A stretch of DNA of 64,000 bases, taken from positions 1 to 64,000 of the IMG/VR virus record IMGVR_UViG_3300042453_002790; one strand, 5' to 3'. Source of the stretch: a virus. Positions 25,901 through 36,800 of this stretch are shown here, piece by piece. The notes under the pieces are model-generated. The model was not told where the DNA came from. It was given only the letters and a program-made list of their open reading frames with translations, and ran no database searches. The position numbers were made by a program, and so were the translations under genes. Positions within the stretch are counted from its first letter, which is position 1. Every line of letters begins with the position of its first letter.

Positions 25901-28041
25901 ACAGGTGCAGAAATTAATCCATAATTTTCAGGAATCAATTCATTTATAGAATTTTCATTGTAATCATAAGTAATAGATTCTTGTTTTTCACCAAAGCTGA
26001 ATAGTGAACCATTTCCTACTTCAGAATAGACAACTGGTTCTATTCCAGAGGTTCCAGATATTACAAATAGTGTCGTTGATTCTGGATATTGAGTTACAAA
26101 CTTAAGGTCACTGGATGATCCAGAAATTGTTATGATCTGAGGGGAAGCTACATAAGATTCCGTATTCTTCTCTATAGATTCTCCAGATATGGAGAATTGT
26201 CCATATGGATATACATCTTCTGTAATATTTGGATCAATTAATGTTCCATAATTATCCGACTGCGAAGCTATTTCGGAGATTAAACCATAAGAATCTTCAC
26301 TGGTGTAAACACCGTTTACTTGACCATAATCAGTATCAGAAACAAATAATATTGAATCTATGTTATAATCATAGACAACGTATTCTATTCTTTCGCCAAA
26401 ACTAAATAGAGTTCCTTCTGTATTGTCTGGGCTATAGACAACACTATAATCTCCATGTGCAGAGAAGTTCTTATTAATCCATTCTGTATTTGCAGATCCA
26501 TTTAAATTGAAGGATCCAAATGGAATAGCATCGGAAATAATATCCAGATTTCCATATTCCTCTATTCCTGTTACAAAATCAGTAATTAATCCAAGATCTT
26601 CAATTTCTGTTACTGATGATGTTATTGAACCGGAATCTTCTATTATGAATGATACTATAGAATTTTCATTATAAACATAACTAAAGGATTCTAACTTCTC
26701 ACTAAAGCTAAACAGAGTTCCCTCTGTATTGTCTGGGCTATAAACAACTCTATACTGACCCTCAGATGAGAAGTTCTTGTTAATCCATTCTGTATTTGCA
26801 GAACCATTTAAATTGAATGATCCAAATGGATTATTATTTCCTGTGATATCAATTTCCTCATAATCAATAAATTCGGTTATTACTTCATCAAGTAAACCAC
26901 TATCTTCTATTGATCCAACTGCGTCAAGGATTGATCCACTATCTTCGGATACGAAAATATTAGATGAATCAATATTATAACTGTAAATAACTCTTTCAGA
27001 TTTTTCTCCAAAATTAAGTAGAGAAACTACGTTTTCTGGAGGATTGTATGTTACTCTATACTCACCACTTGCATTGTAGGTTCTTATATCTGGCGGTTGA
27101 ACTACAAATGCAGATCCATTAAGATTTAGAGACCCAAAAGGAGTATTAGTAGAATTAGATATAATTAAATCATAATCTTCATTACCTTGCGAAACCTCAG
27201 CAGAAATATCTCCATAATTTTCTGATTGAGTTGGAATACTCGATATGGATTCATAGTCATCGGATTGTATAGTTACAATAGCACTATCATTGTAATCATA
27301 TGAAACCCTTTCTATTGATGTAATAGAAGTTATTATATTAACTGCATCTTCTGGAGTATTTGATATAAAGTATTCAACTGCAGTTCCCGAGAATACAATA
27401 TTGGGTTTTGGTTCCTCCGAATCGAAAGTTAAATTGTCGTTATCAAAAGTAGATTGTGTAGAGTTAAAATTGGATTCAAAGATTCTTGGATTTATTGGCG
27501 GTATGTATGATGCAGATTCTTTAGAATTTTCAAATAAAGTTATTAGTGTTGTTAATTTTGGTGCAGAACTTATAAACTTAAAGGATGCAAGTCCACCAAT
27601 TAAAAATGTTTCTATTGAATCCGAATTATAATCGTATGATACCTTCTCTACTAATGATCCGTTTGTTTGTATATTAGAAACTTCTGAAATTTGTTTTGAA
27701 ATTAGATATTCAGATGCACTTCCAGTTAACTGAATATCTAATTTGGTTCTAGGAGCGTAGTATAAAATACTGTCTAATGTAGTTCCAAATAAATTTAAAG
27801 TTAGTGAACTACTAACATAACTTTTTATATTATATTCTGAACTCAGACCAGATGAAAAGTTAAGTTCTCCTACTAAAGAAAATCCAGGAGAAGATGTTAA
27901 ACTATATCTGTATGATTTTTTTTCTGCGTATTCTAATCCAGATACTATTGCGAGTGGGCCTCCGACAACACCACCACCCCAAATTTCTGGATCGGGTTGT
28001 TTGCAATCAGCGTTATATGAAAAAATATTATTGGAGCTCAT
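22924..28041 (-). CDS. 1705-aa repeat-built virion protein
   Basis: Not a named family. The N-terminal half (about residues 100-1010) is built from units of about 75-100 aa: an aromatic YxYNxxSI strand, an acidic EDxGxI/DDYGxI ladder, then an IPFGSLxLxGSA block; I count about eight YxYN motifs. The C-terminal half (about 1010-1690) changes to short strands of the form GxGTIFVSG with ESYSGSGTLFTLSG and TPEQTANIIVSGTA. No Cys-rich or catalytic motif. Such beta-repeat proteins fit long fibres or decorations. Its ATG overlaps the stop of the 123-aa gene by 4 nt. Confidence 0.82.
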   Translation of the reverse strand: MSSNNIFSYNADCKQPDPEIWGGGVVGGPLAIVSGLEYAEKKSYRYSLTSSPGFSLVGELNFSSGLSSEYNIKSYVSSSLTLNLFGTTLDSILYYAPRTKLDIQLTGSASEYLISKQISEVSNIQTNGSLVEKVSYDYNSDSIETFLIGGLASFKFISSAPKLTTLITLFENSKESASYIPPINPRIFESNFNSTQSTFDNDNLTFDSEEPKPNIVFSGTAVEYFISNTPEDAVNIITSITSIERVSYDYNDSAIVTIQSDDYESISSIPTQSENYGDISAEVSQGNEDYDLIISNSTNTPFGSLNLNGSAFVVQPPDIRTYNASGEYRVTYNPPENVVSLLNFGEKSERVIYSYNIDSSNIFVSEDSGSILDAVGSIEDSGLLDEVITEFIDYEEIDITGNNNPFGSFNLNGSANTEWINKNFSSEGQYRVVYSPDNTEGTLFSFSEKLESFSYVYNENSIVSFIIEDSGSITSSVTEIEDLGLITDFVTGIEEYGNLDIISDAIPFGSFNLNGSANTEWINKNFSAHGDYSVVYSPDNTEGTLFSFGERIEYVVYDYNIDSILFVSDTDYGQVNGVYTSEDSYGLISEIASQSDNYGTLIDPNITEDVYPYGQFSISGESIEKNTESYVASPQIITISGSSSDLKFVTQYPESTTLFVISGTSGIEPVVYSEVGNGSLFSFGEKQESITYDYNENSINELIPENYGLISAPVSEIDDYGLIINLLDEQESYGEIDQADTLIPFGKLTLSGSASVIFENYNIYGEAVVKLTYSPDDIGGSLLTFGEKIESVAYDYNEDSIVVFVNEDSGSISVVATENDDYGSISEIYGQVVDYGDDDGIIVGFGASESLIPFGSLQLSGTSGNIIIGYGQENTALFTISGELNPPNIDYTPAIRGSGNIQINGSADNAFVLSNLTEGIDDITISEIGLKSRTYSYNESSTLSNVTPDYGLITTDPTESADDFGFVNQTGESDDYGSVTSSADIINPFGTLTISGTTLVYPEVDYTPSPDGSGIINITGSATYSETDAFGVDRRRGGTINLCGDALYSETDVYVGFGTIFLDQQAETVAAVLARTRSYVGIETIILSDSGLESRTVFIPTSGIGTGFIGGTINILGNAIESFGANPPEDNYLFTFSGELVHPQIDYTPHYGIEKNIGIGTTGIQISGVVDDSAQRTSRGVGSIFIVNGFSPQDTEAYPGGPSVGRSWSYTRTTYITEPVSINISTGVALTNYYSPIYPRNALITDPSSGIGTIRINDDRGLTLYRATLPYNARGTIFISGIGAESFAETTYIGTGTLTFSGISSNREIAVYQGYVTGGLITISQQTAPIIEKNTESYFGTGTIFVSESLIEREVESYSGSGTLFTLSGASEAYSAQTPEQTANIIVSGTAQESFIAQTPEQTVLYEFSGAATDEKLVKDYDGSGSININGSVGVRFSPQYPSRGTFRFVKYTSDEIYDTCDSVDVTSDYLDSAKVSFVANPPEDVVLFNINGNADTRETALETYFSFGTISFAASESIVAFSANYTNTQLFTISAISNTSVSKVSVGIGTIFVGSSSQNALASKTPENVVLINISGSSSTKLEQEYTYVGINLATFTGSAETAIFKTYTNVGSGLITLSGELLYPNIIFIPSKIGGGTFNLSGIGSESIAIITQSTGTLFALSSGFESTTKSTYIGIGTVYIQEISSTTINNPFQIPRTYVTII

Positions 28042-28409
28042 AACTGACCTCCACCGGAAACATCGGGTATTACTTTTCTTTCTAGATCACTACAAACCTG
28101 GAAAATAATACTAAACCCAACCCAACGAAGTATAATTCCGTGAAGAACGATTGATCTATTATTAAGATCAATATATCTTTCAAAGAGGGATACTTTCTTA
28201 ACGTATTTTGTCTTGTTACTACTTACTTTTATACGTCCAAAAGGAACAAGAGTTTCTTTACAATCGACAAGATAAAAATCTTCAGAGTGATTTATTTCCT
28301 CAGGCAAATCGCCAAAATCTTCCACAACCCAAGAAGAACTGGATAAGATTCCAAAATCTTCTTGGGTATACTCATTAATAGTAGATGAATTATACTCGTA
28401 AATATTCAT
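28038..28409 (-). CDS. 123-aa protein: one detached repeat unit of its neighbour
   Basis: The N-terminal 65 residues read like one unit of the adjacent 1705-aa protein: YEYNSSTINEY, EDFGILSSS, VEDFGDL, then ETLVPFGRIKVSS. The C-terminal 55 residues (RYIDLNNRSIVLHGIILRWV and after) match no unit and are more hydrophobic. It ends in ATGA overlap with the long gene, so it is translated in tandem with it. Possibly an adaptor or remnant of a longer repeat gene. A strong terminator lies just upstream, which is unusual. Confidence 0.72.
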   Translation of the reverse strand: MNIYEYNSSTINEYTQEDFGILSSSSWVVEDFGDLPEEINHSEDFYLVDCKETLVPFGRIKVSSNKTKYVKKVSLFERYIDLNNRSIVLHGIILRWVGFSIIFQVCSDLERKVIPDVSGGGQL

Positions 28410-28438
28410 CCTATCACGACAATGAAAGACCTTCTAAC

Positions 28439-28469
28439 AAAAAAGGGGATTGCATTTACCACAATCCCC
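28439..28469 (-). terminator. Strong intrinsic terminator
   Basis: Minus strand: GGGGATTG, 9-nt loop, CAATCCCC, followed by TTTTTTG. A perfect 8-bp GC-containing stem with U-run. It ends transcription of the structural gene stopping at 28499. Confidence 0.9.
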
Positions 28470-28488
28470 AAAAGTTCAATAATATATT

Positions 28489-28496
28489 TATTTATG
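28489..28496 (-). promoter_or_regulatory. Late-promoter-like CATAAATA upstream of a terminator
   Basis: CATAAATA (28489-28496) with an overlapping AATAAATA (28485-28492), minus strand. Any transcript started here would still contain the complete hairpin at 28445-28469, so its value for the downstream gene is doubtful. Confidence 0.35.
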
Positions 28497-28498
28497 TA

Positions 28499-29506
28499 TC
28501 AGTCAAGAGCTACGTTAAGAGTAATCTTGATTTGGTCTCCGTTGTTCTGAATGCTGTAAGGACCATTTGTGAATCTTTCAGCATACATAATTGAACTATA
28601 AAGAGTCGCGGTATTAAGTCCAACAGTTGCATTCATTGTTGGAGAAAGAGCAGGAGTTGTATAGAACTCATTTGCATTAGGAACGCTAAAGACAGTATAT
28701 GTTCCAGATGCAGTGGTAGTATTTCCTGTTCCAGCAGCGATGTAAAGAACATCTCCAGCTACTAGTTGGTGTCCTGTTGCACTGATCTTACCGAAACTAA
28801 AGGTAACACTTGGGTCTGTAGCAACCTGAATGTTATCGATAAGAGCTTTATCAAGATATACAACTTTTAGAGCTCTATCAATACCAATAACTTGAGTTCC
28901 TGTTTGAATTCCAGCATTACCACCAACAATCATTCCTAGAGTCAAATCATCAACGCTTTGATCTGGGTCAATTGTAATGTATTGGTTTCCAACAACACCA
29001 ATCACTGGATCAGTGTTATCTCCTTTGGATACTGTAGTTCCGACGCCTACAGAAGCAAAGTGTTGAACACCTTGAACTGAAACTGGCATATTATTTGCAC
29101 GGGTTACATAGTAACCATAAACATCACCAGCGTCTCCAGTAAATGTAAATGTTTGTTCTGGATAAGTAGCAGTGGTTCCAGAACCTACATTATTGATTCT
29201 CCAACGAGATCCATTGAGGAGAATACCTGTTTGTGATGTGTAACTCTGATCTGTTCTATTATTTACGCAATATGGATAACCGGTTGATGGTGCATATCCA
29301 TAAGCGTTAGTATTACCAACTCCATATGGTTCAAAATAAGCGGTAGGGGAAGGAACATCCGATTCCGCTGGAGTCGTGTTACTAGTGAAGAGTTTGAGAA
29401 CTAGGTTTCTTGGAGATTGATCAGCTAAAGATGCAGTATGATTATTCTGAGCAATCAAATACCTTAGTGACTCAATTTCTCCAATATTAGGGACTAACAG
29501 TGCCAT
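28499..29506 (-). CDS. Virion structural protein, 335 aa
   Basis: A 335-aa protein rich in Gly, Thr, Asn and Val. N-terminus MALLVPNIGEIESLRYLIAQ, then KLFTSNTTPAESDVPS and a Tyr/Gly segment GYAPSTGYPYCVNN. This is a type recurrent in cyanophage structural gene sets. The rest is beta-rich with HQLVAGDVLYIAAGTG. No enzyme motif. Own late promoter upstream, strong terminator downstream: a monocistronic late gene. Exact virion position is unknown. Confidence 0.75.
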   Translation of the reverse strand: MALLVPNIGEIESLRYLIAQNNHTASLADQSPRNLVLKLFTSNTTPAESDVPSPTAYFEPYGVGNTNAYGYAPSTGYPYCVNNRTDQSYTSQTGILLNGSRWRINNVGSGTTATYPEQTFTFTGDAGDVYGYYVTRANNMPVSVQGVQHFASVGVGTTVSKGDNTDPVIGVVGNQYITIDPDQSVDDLTLGMIVGGNAGIQTGTQVIGIDRALKVVYLDKALIDNIQVATDPSVTFSFGKISATGHQLVAGDVLYIAAGTGNTTTASGTYTVFSVPNANEFYTTPALSPTMNATVGLNTATLYSSIMYAERFTNGPYSIQNNGDQIKITLNVALD

Positions 29507-29550
29507 TTAAACAACTCCGTACTACTTGGTGACGTTTTGATAACTATCTT

Positions 29551-29558
29551 TATTTATA
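29551..29558 (-). promoter_or_regulatory. Late promoter TATAAATA
   Basis: A perfect TATAAATA on the minus strand, 44 nt upstream of ATG 29506. It overlaps the stop of the preceding gene. Confidence 0.7.
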
Positions 29559-30231
29559 ATTTTAATTTTAAAGAGATTAAAAATCGATTTATGTTATTGA
29601 CTGCAATAACATCAAAAGTCAAGATATCACCAGCAACAATAGAAGTATCCCAATTATTTAGGTTATCATCTCTAATTTTTCTAGAGTTTGTCATTTGGGG
29701 ATATACTCCACCAACAATAGAAGTAAATGTAGGAAAATCCGAATAATTGGATTTTTTAATATCCAAAGTCAAATCTCCTTGTTGATCAGAAAGAATTGTT
29801 AAAGATTCTATAATTCCACTTACATCCAAGGTAACTGATCCTTTATTTCCAGAAAGCATTGCAATAGATCCACTATCAATTACATAATTAATAGTTCTAG
29901 TTAAATCTGCAGTTGTCGCAAGAGCTATGATGAAAACATCATCACCGGGATTTGGAGGAACCGTAAAAATTATATTATCAGTAGAAGTAGTGTAATCTTC
30001 TACTGGCTCTAAAACAAGATTATTTTTAACAACTATAAGTTGTTGGTCATTAATAGGGACATATGCATTTCCCCCTGTTGATAATCCAAAAGTTTGTGCA
30101 ATTCCAGTGAATTGTGAATTTATATTATCAAGAATAATATTTCCATATTGAATGGATTTAGTGGGAATTTCATAATCTACCCCAATCCTATACGGACCAG
30201 GTTCATTTAACGTTACTATGTAATCTGACAT
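29554..30231 (-). CDS. Fibre/adhesin-type structural protein, 225 aa
   Basis: Two parts. Residues about 40-110 (VPINDQQLIVVKNNLVLEPV, YTTSTDNIIFTVPPNPGDDV) resemble the short beta-sandwich found in fibre adaptor proteins. Residues about 145-225 follow a phage fibre C-terminal domain pattern: SDQQGDLTLDIKKSNYSDFP, then GGVYPQMTNSRKIRDDNLNN, then TSIVAGDILTFDVIAV. That domain ends many tail-fibre proteins. Its start overlaps the stop of the preceding gene by one base. Likely a receptor-binding or decoration component. Confidence 0.75.
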   Translation of the reverse strand: MSDYIVTLNEPGPYRIGVDYEIPTKSIQYGNIILDNINSQFTGIAQTFGLSTGGNAYVPINDQQLIVVKNNLVLEPVEDYTTSTDNIIFTVPPNPGDDVFIIALATTADLTRTINYVIDSGSIAMLSGNKGSVTLDVSGIIESLTILSDQQGDLTLDIKKSNYSDFPTFTSIVGGVYPQMTNSRKIRDDNLNNWDTSIVAGDILTFDVIAVNNINRFLISLKLKL

Positions 30232-30563
30232 TATGATACCCCCGGAGTTACCAGAACATTTCCTTGAACAGCTCTGGTTCTGTAAGAATTAGGAGAAATA
30301 AGAATAACATCATAAACATAACGACCACCTTCAATTGCATCTGTTGCAGTGTATCCCATAGAAACCGCAATTTTTCCATTCAATCTATCTACAAAAGTGA
30401 GAGTTAATGGATATGCAGTAGAAGATGATGGATGTTTTCTAATTGAAGAAATTCCAGTATATCCTGTCAAATTTAATGGTGCATTATTAGTATTCCTAAT
30501 TGTAAAGGTGGCTTGAAAGTCAACCCCTTGTTCAAGAACTAAGTTTACATTCCTTGCCGCCAT
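30231..30563 (-). CDS. Ig-like structural protein, 110 aa
   Basis: A compact beta protein: VNLVLEQGVDFQATFTIRNT, PLNLTGYTGISSIRK, GGRYVYDVILISP, AVQGNVLVTPGVS. This is the pattern of small BppU/Ig-like virion proteins that sit at the baseplate or at fibre bases. Single base overlap with the following gene implies coupling. A CATAAATA late octamer precedes it. Confidence 0.75.
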   Translation of the reverse strand: MAARNVNLVLEQGVDFQATFTIRNTNNAPLNLTGYTGISSIRKHPSSSTAYPLTLTFVDRLNGKIAVSMGYTATDAIEGGRYVYDVILISPNSYRTRAVQGNVLVTPGVS

Positions 30564-30583
30564 TATTAGAATCCGCTTTTAAG

Positions 30584-30591
30584 TATTTATG
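30584..30591 (-). promoter_or_regulatory. Late promoter CATAAATA
   Basis: CATAAATA on the minus strand, 20 nt before ATG 30563; it overlaps the 3' end of the 80-aa gene. Confidence 0.55.
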
Positions 30592-30829
30592 AATTGGAGT
30601 CCATTTTTTTAAGAAGCAATTTCATCATCTCTTTCATTTCATTCACATCAGATTTTAATTGTTCAATTTCATTAACTTTTTCATTCATTTCAGTTAATTT
30701 ATTTACTTCATTCATTTTTATAGATTTCACCTCCAAGTATTTTTGATAGTCGGAATCAGAACAATTTAAAATAGCACTAGTTTTTTTATCTCGATATAAT
30801 CCTTTGTTACCTTCTACTGGTATTAACAT
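30587..30829 (-). CDS. Small coiled-coil protein, 80 aa
   Basis: N-terminal 35 residues (MLIPVEGNKGLYRDKKTSAI and on) form a short polar domain; residues about 35-78 are a heptad-like coiled coil with NEVNKLTEMNEKVNEIEQL and MMKLLLKKMDSN. It lies 5 nt after the DUF4815-type gene. Probably oligomeric and virion-associated or an assembly factor. Function unknown. Confidence 0.68.
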   Translation of the reverse strand: MLIPVEGNKGLYRDKKTSAILNCSDSDYQKYLEVKSIKMNEVNKLTEMNEKVNEIEQLKSDVNEMKEMMKLLLKKMDSNS

Positions 30830-30834
30830 AATTT

Positions 30835-33800
30835 TTAAATAGTTGCAATAACTCTAAAATCTCTAATTTTTGGAACAAAAGCTGAATTAGTACCAGACAT
30901 TAAGATCTTTATTTGGAATCCATTAAATTGTGGTAAATTTGATGCAGTAAATTCATATGACTTGTAATCAGTTTCTGATGTAGAATCACTTACTCTTCTA
31001 TCTGGTCTTCCATTATTATTTGCTGGATCTATAATCTGTGCATTTGAATCCAAATTATCATATCCAGGGAATAATTGCCAAAGTTGAGTTGCTACAGGTG
31101 AATCTGGTCTAAAAATTCTATAACATACTCTAATGTCATTTGTTGAATGCTTAAAGGCATCAAAGAATACTTTCAAGTTATCCGCTGCTTTATCTAAAGT
31201 AACAATATTACTCAAATAAGTTGCCGCGGTTGGATCATCTATTAAAGAATTAACTCTTGGATCAGTTGCATAATTTTCTATTTTCGAATTAATTCGATTA
31301 GCCGTGGTAATTACATTAACTCTATCCAAATCAATCATCGGAGAAACTTTTTCATCTTCGGTACTCAATGTCAATTCCATTGTAAATGATTTTTTACCTG
31401 GGAAGTTGGATAAGTATGCATCTTCATTAATTTGAGAACAAATAATTCTTGGTGAATCAAATTCATTATTTGAATTTAAAGATACATCTACAAATCCTTG
31501 ATCCAAGAATGATGTGAGATCACTATCTGGGGAAGATCCACTGAAAGTTCTTGCCTTTGCCGATATTGAAGTTTTTTGTGGTAGTAGTGTTTGGAAATTA
31601 GGTCTAATAGAAGTAAATGGTATATTTTGAGTTGCTTTTGGACCTTTTGGTGATCCCATTAATGGAACCGTATCATAAGATCCACAAGATTTATCTGCAT
31701 TAAAATAGAGAGCAGGATATCCGAGACCATTTCCTGGAGTTCTATCAATACCTCTACTACTCATTCCAACTTTAATATAATAATGGTCTAGATCTGTTGG
31801 ATAAGTTACTAAGTTTGTATCTGATATATTATGAGTTTTGTTTATTCTTCTTAAAGATACTCCATTTAATTCATATTTAAATACTGGGAATTCTAGATCA
31901 TAAGCTCCAGAAATAGTATTGTCAATATTTCTAGTTATTCCAGTCAAACTATTAGTAGCAGTAACAACTCCTGTATATGAAATAACTTCACTATCAATTA
32001 AAATATATCCAGGATTCACTGAAGAAACAGGAACATTTTCAAAACTAGTAAATATTCCGACAGAACTTACCGCAATGTTACTTGTAGAAGTTGAACTGTA
32101 TGTATTTTTTAATGTTTCTGGTCTTTGATCTGGTTCTATACCCGTAAGTGTTACCTTATCAACCAAGGAATACATTCCATGATTATTGTGACTGACTTTG
32201 AAGTGTAGTCCATCAGTAAGGTCATTAATAGTGGTTACAGATGCGCCAGAGAGAAGTGATGTTCCACTAGTTCCGACGTAATACAAACTATCAACCGAGT
32301 TTTGATTAAGGGTTCCCTGTACTCTATCTACTAATAAAGAATTAAAGGAAGAAATTACCCCCACAGTATTTGGAATAGTAAGAATTAAATTAGTTCCAAG
32401 TCCATCTGTTTGTGAATAATTAACTTCCAATGAATCACCATAAGCATATCCTGTTCCACCGATGGAAACTGTAGCCGCAATAGCAACTCCGTTTTCAACA
32501 CTCAAATTAACCTTTGCTCCAAATCCAGAACCAGTTATAGAAACAATATCTACATTGGAATAAGTTTTGAAAGTTGTTGTAAATGCAATTCCTGGTGAAG
32601 TTACTAGTAGAGAATTTCCAATTCCTATAGATCCAACTATACTCTTTAGATTAGATCTAAAGGTTGGATTATTACTCTGCAATATTGGACTTCCAGGAGT
32701 TAATCCAGTAACTTCAGAAGAAGTTAAACTCTTACCTAAACCAATTAGGGTTGATTTGGAAATACAATCTAATGGATTTGGTCTTAACGTAACAATTTGA
32801 TTATTACCAACATCCAATTTAGGATTATAGAATCTAACTGTAGAAGATCCGGTAACAAATTTTGCTCTGTAGAGAGTTAGTTTTAAATCTTCTAACTGAC
32901 TTGGATCCCATGTTGCACCATTCTGAGATTTAAAGAGTGAACCCAATAGAGGTTGTTGAGCCACAACTATCTTTTGAGATTCTGGTAAATTTAATGTAGT
33001 CACATCCTCTTCGCCCATTCTGGAAATCCATACTGTATATTCATTAGAAGCAGAAAGTAATACAATAGCGTAAGAATTTCCACTTTCAAGATAAACTGGA
33101 GATGGGAAAGTAAATGTTGTTGGAGTTTTTCCATCAAGAGAAACATTTACATTTTCTGGATCTAAAACTACTTCTCCAAAAGGAATAATAGTTGTTGTAG
33201 GCAAACCAGTTTGCATGGTTCTGATTTGCATTGTAACTGGCAAATTATTGGTATCTTTTGTTCTAAAGAAAACATCACATTTTGTAATAAATACTCCATT
33301 TTCATCAGGAACTTCAAAAGATTGTGCAAGAGGATCAACCCATCTACTTTGAACAACCGATCTATTAATAAAAGAAGTTCCTGCTTGTAGTGTAGTTTGT
33401 TGACTACTTAATGTTCTTTCCTCAGTTCTGTTAATTCTCTCTACATTTGCATTTCTAGTTCGTAGAGTAACTTCTTCGGTATTATTTAAAGTTCCAGAAG
33501 AACTAAACTTAGCGTCAGCAGTACTATCTGTTGAACCAACAATAGTGGTATTAGATGAACTAGTTGTTAGAACAAAAGTTTTTGTTCCAGTTTCAAAAGA
33601 TGGAGTAGATGGTAATCTAGAATTTGGAATGAATAGAGATCCGATTAAAGTACCTGCAGTATCAGTAACTAATCTTACATCAGTTACTGTAGCAATTGCT
33701 TTGGTAGTTTCACCTTTCAATTGCATACTCTTAATGATATGCCCATAAAATCCAGAAGCAGATTGTAGTTCTAAGGAAGCAGTATCAACGTTTAATATAG

Positions 33801-36800
33801 TAGAAGTTGTTGAATATGATGAAGGTATTATTTGAGATGGTACATAAGGATTATCGGTAAAAACTTGATTTGGATTATTATACGGACCATACTTATGATT
33901 TGGAGTAGCTAATCTAAATCTAATTGAAGTCGTTCCAAAAGTACCAACAACTGTTTCCCCAGTAGCAAAAGTACCACTTTGCATTTGGACTTCGATAAGT
34001 TTTGGAAGAACGTACTTGTTCATATCAACATTATCAAAGAATGCATACATTCTTGTTTTTGGTTTTAATCTTCTAGCTATAAATTCAACATTTCTAGATC
34101 TCATCACATGGATAACTTCTGTTGATACAACAAAAGTACCAAGGCTAACAGAATCAAATCTTTCAGATACTTTATATTGGATACCTTGTCTAGCTTGTTT
34201 TGTAGTAGTTAATGTAGTTACATTTGTAAAATTAGTATATTGATCCCGATAATTTACGGTTGTTGTTTCCCAAATAGCTCTTCCTTTTCCTCTACTTCTA
34301 CTTTCTCTACTGACACTTCTAGAAGTTTCTTTTGTACCAATATAGATACTACCCATGTTTTGTCTGGCAATTTCTTGTGTACCAGTCCAAGTAGTTTCCC
34401 ATGCACCCCAGTCAATTGGAGATAATCCAGTATTAGTATCAACACCAAGTTGTTGTATTGTGCTTGTATAGTTTCCTTCTTGGTCTACAGTTCTCTTTGT
34501 ACCTCTAGTTTCAATCCAAGTATCAGTTGCAGGATTTAATTCAATCGCACCAATCCAATTAACAACGTGGAATGGATTGACATTTTCAGCTCTAGTTGCA
34601 AAAGTATTTTTAAGAAACTCTACATCCGTATACTTTAGACAAACAATATCACCAACTTTAACTGTATTTGGATTTCCAAGATCTTTGACAAATCTTAAAT
34701 CTGCATCCGGATTTGAAGTATTTGATGCTCCAATTACTGCTTCTGACCCCAGAAGAAGATCCAGTGAAGTAGTATAATGTTGAGGTCTCAACAATCCTTC
34801 TTTTGTATCAATACTACATTTATGTTGTGGATCTCCTAAAGATCCCGTTTGCACTGACTTAAAGTTATCAACAAGGAAACCACACTTAAATCTATCTAGT
34901 TGTGTGGAAGAATCTCTCAAAGTTAGATTCTTAGTATCAGTTTCTAGAAGAGATAGTGAAGTATAGTATTCAATATTTCTTATTCTATCTTCAAGTCTAG
35001 CTATATCTTGCATTCTATAACGTTTATGTGAGGAGAGTTGTACGGTTACATCTCCAATGTCATAAACATATGGATTCATAGTAATAGTAGCTACTTCTAG
35101 AGCATTTTCAATAGTGCTTGGAGAAATTGGAGTTAATGATGGTACTCCTTTCGAAACGAAAAATTCTCCATACCTATTGAGATATAACTTGTCAATTCTA
35201 CCAAGATAATATGAATAAGATAAAAATAGATTTTTGTCCTTGGCAAAATTATACGGTGTAGAATTTGTCGCAGGTAAAAACTTCCTTGATTGAAATTCGA
35301 ATGGAGAATATGGAGTTATTGAACTATTATATGGACTAACTCTTGGTCTAAGATCAATGATATCACTTGCTCTGTAGAAAGAAACAAAGGGTAATTCTGA
35401 AGCATATCTTTCACGATCATACGAATCAACTGTTACAAAATCTCCATCATCATTTGGATCTATGTAATAATAATTATATACTATTTTCAATCTTTTTGTT
35501 GGTGGAGTTACTCCTGAATTTCTTCGTATTGATGAATAATCAACTATTTCTGGAGTTTGTCCACTTTCAAATTTAAAATCGTTTACAATATTTCTATCAC
35601 CCTCTATTAGTAAACTTACTTCTGCTGTAACATTTGATTCAGCAAAAAGAATTTTTTCGCCTTTACTAAAAGTATTTTCATTAATATATACAAATTCTAC
35701 TTGATTTGTTCCATTAGTTGAAACAAATAATGCCATCGTATTACTTGTTTCTCCATAGATTATTTCGCCCTTAATAGTATTTAAAATATTTGCATTTAAA
35801 TTAGTAAGTTCTAATTTTGGTAAATCAGCATCATTTTCATCAGAAGATTCAAAAATTCCAGTAACAAAAATTACATCTGGAACATTCAGGGATATTCTAT
35901 CATCTTGTACTCTCGTTCCATAATAAGGACTATAAGTTAGTCCATCATTAAGAGTTGTACTGCCTATTCCGGATGAAGTATTGCTGGAATTTCTTATATC
36001 CAAAACTGCACATCTATTATAGATCTTCTTTCTGGCTTTTAATTGTCTTTTTCTTAAAGTGACAGTTAGTGTTGCTGGACCATTTTGGCTCAAATTTACT
36101 AGTGTTAAAGTTCTACCAGAAGTAATTGTAAATTGACTAGAAGTTAAACTTTCAATAGTTCCGTCATCAAATACTAAGGAATAATCTTCTTCGTCAAATG
36201 GCTCCAAAGTAATACTAGTATTGCTTTCTAAAGTTGCTGTTAATCCATTAGAAGAAATAACTACTGAATATGATTTTCTATAAACTATTTCGCCTTCAGA
36301 AACATCTACGTTAGCGATATTTGTATTTTCTAGTTCTGTAAATAAGAATGATTCTCTATTGTTTATTAGTACAGAAACTCCCTTAAATAAATCGGTTACA
36401 GAAGTCGAACTTGTAGGTAATCCTCCACTATTAACTCCAACAACATTTGGAGTTGCTTGAACAGTTATACTTTTACCAGAAGCATTTATGGAAGTTACTC
36501 TATTATAAGTTGGTAATGTTTGACCGGGTTTTGTATAAACAAAAATGTCACCAGTATTGATTCCTACTCCAAAAGTTGAAGCGGATGTTGTTACTGTACT
36601 TATTCCACCGGAACCGGCAGAAATAGTAAATCCTGTGCCTTGTGGAGCAAGAGGAATACCTCCAGATATTACGGTATCTGCAGTAAAAGATGTAGTGGTT
36701 CCTACAAATCCAACAACTTGTCTGACATCTCCTAGATTATAATCTCGAACAGCAGTTATTGTTCTGGAAACATCTTGACCATCAATTTTTAATTGTTCTC

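Noticed and set aside
28038-28409. Frameshifted start of the 1705-aa gene (pseudogene)
   Set aside because: The 123-aa frame has its own start and non-repeat C-terminus, and overlaps cleanly by ATGA, so an intact gene is more likely.
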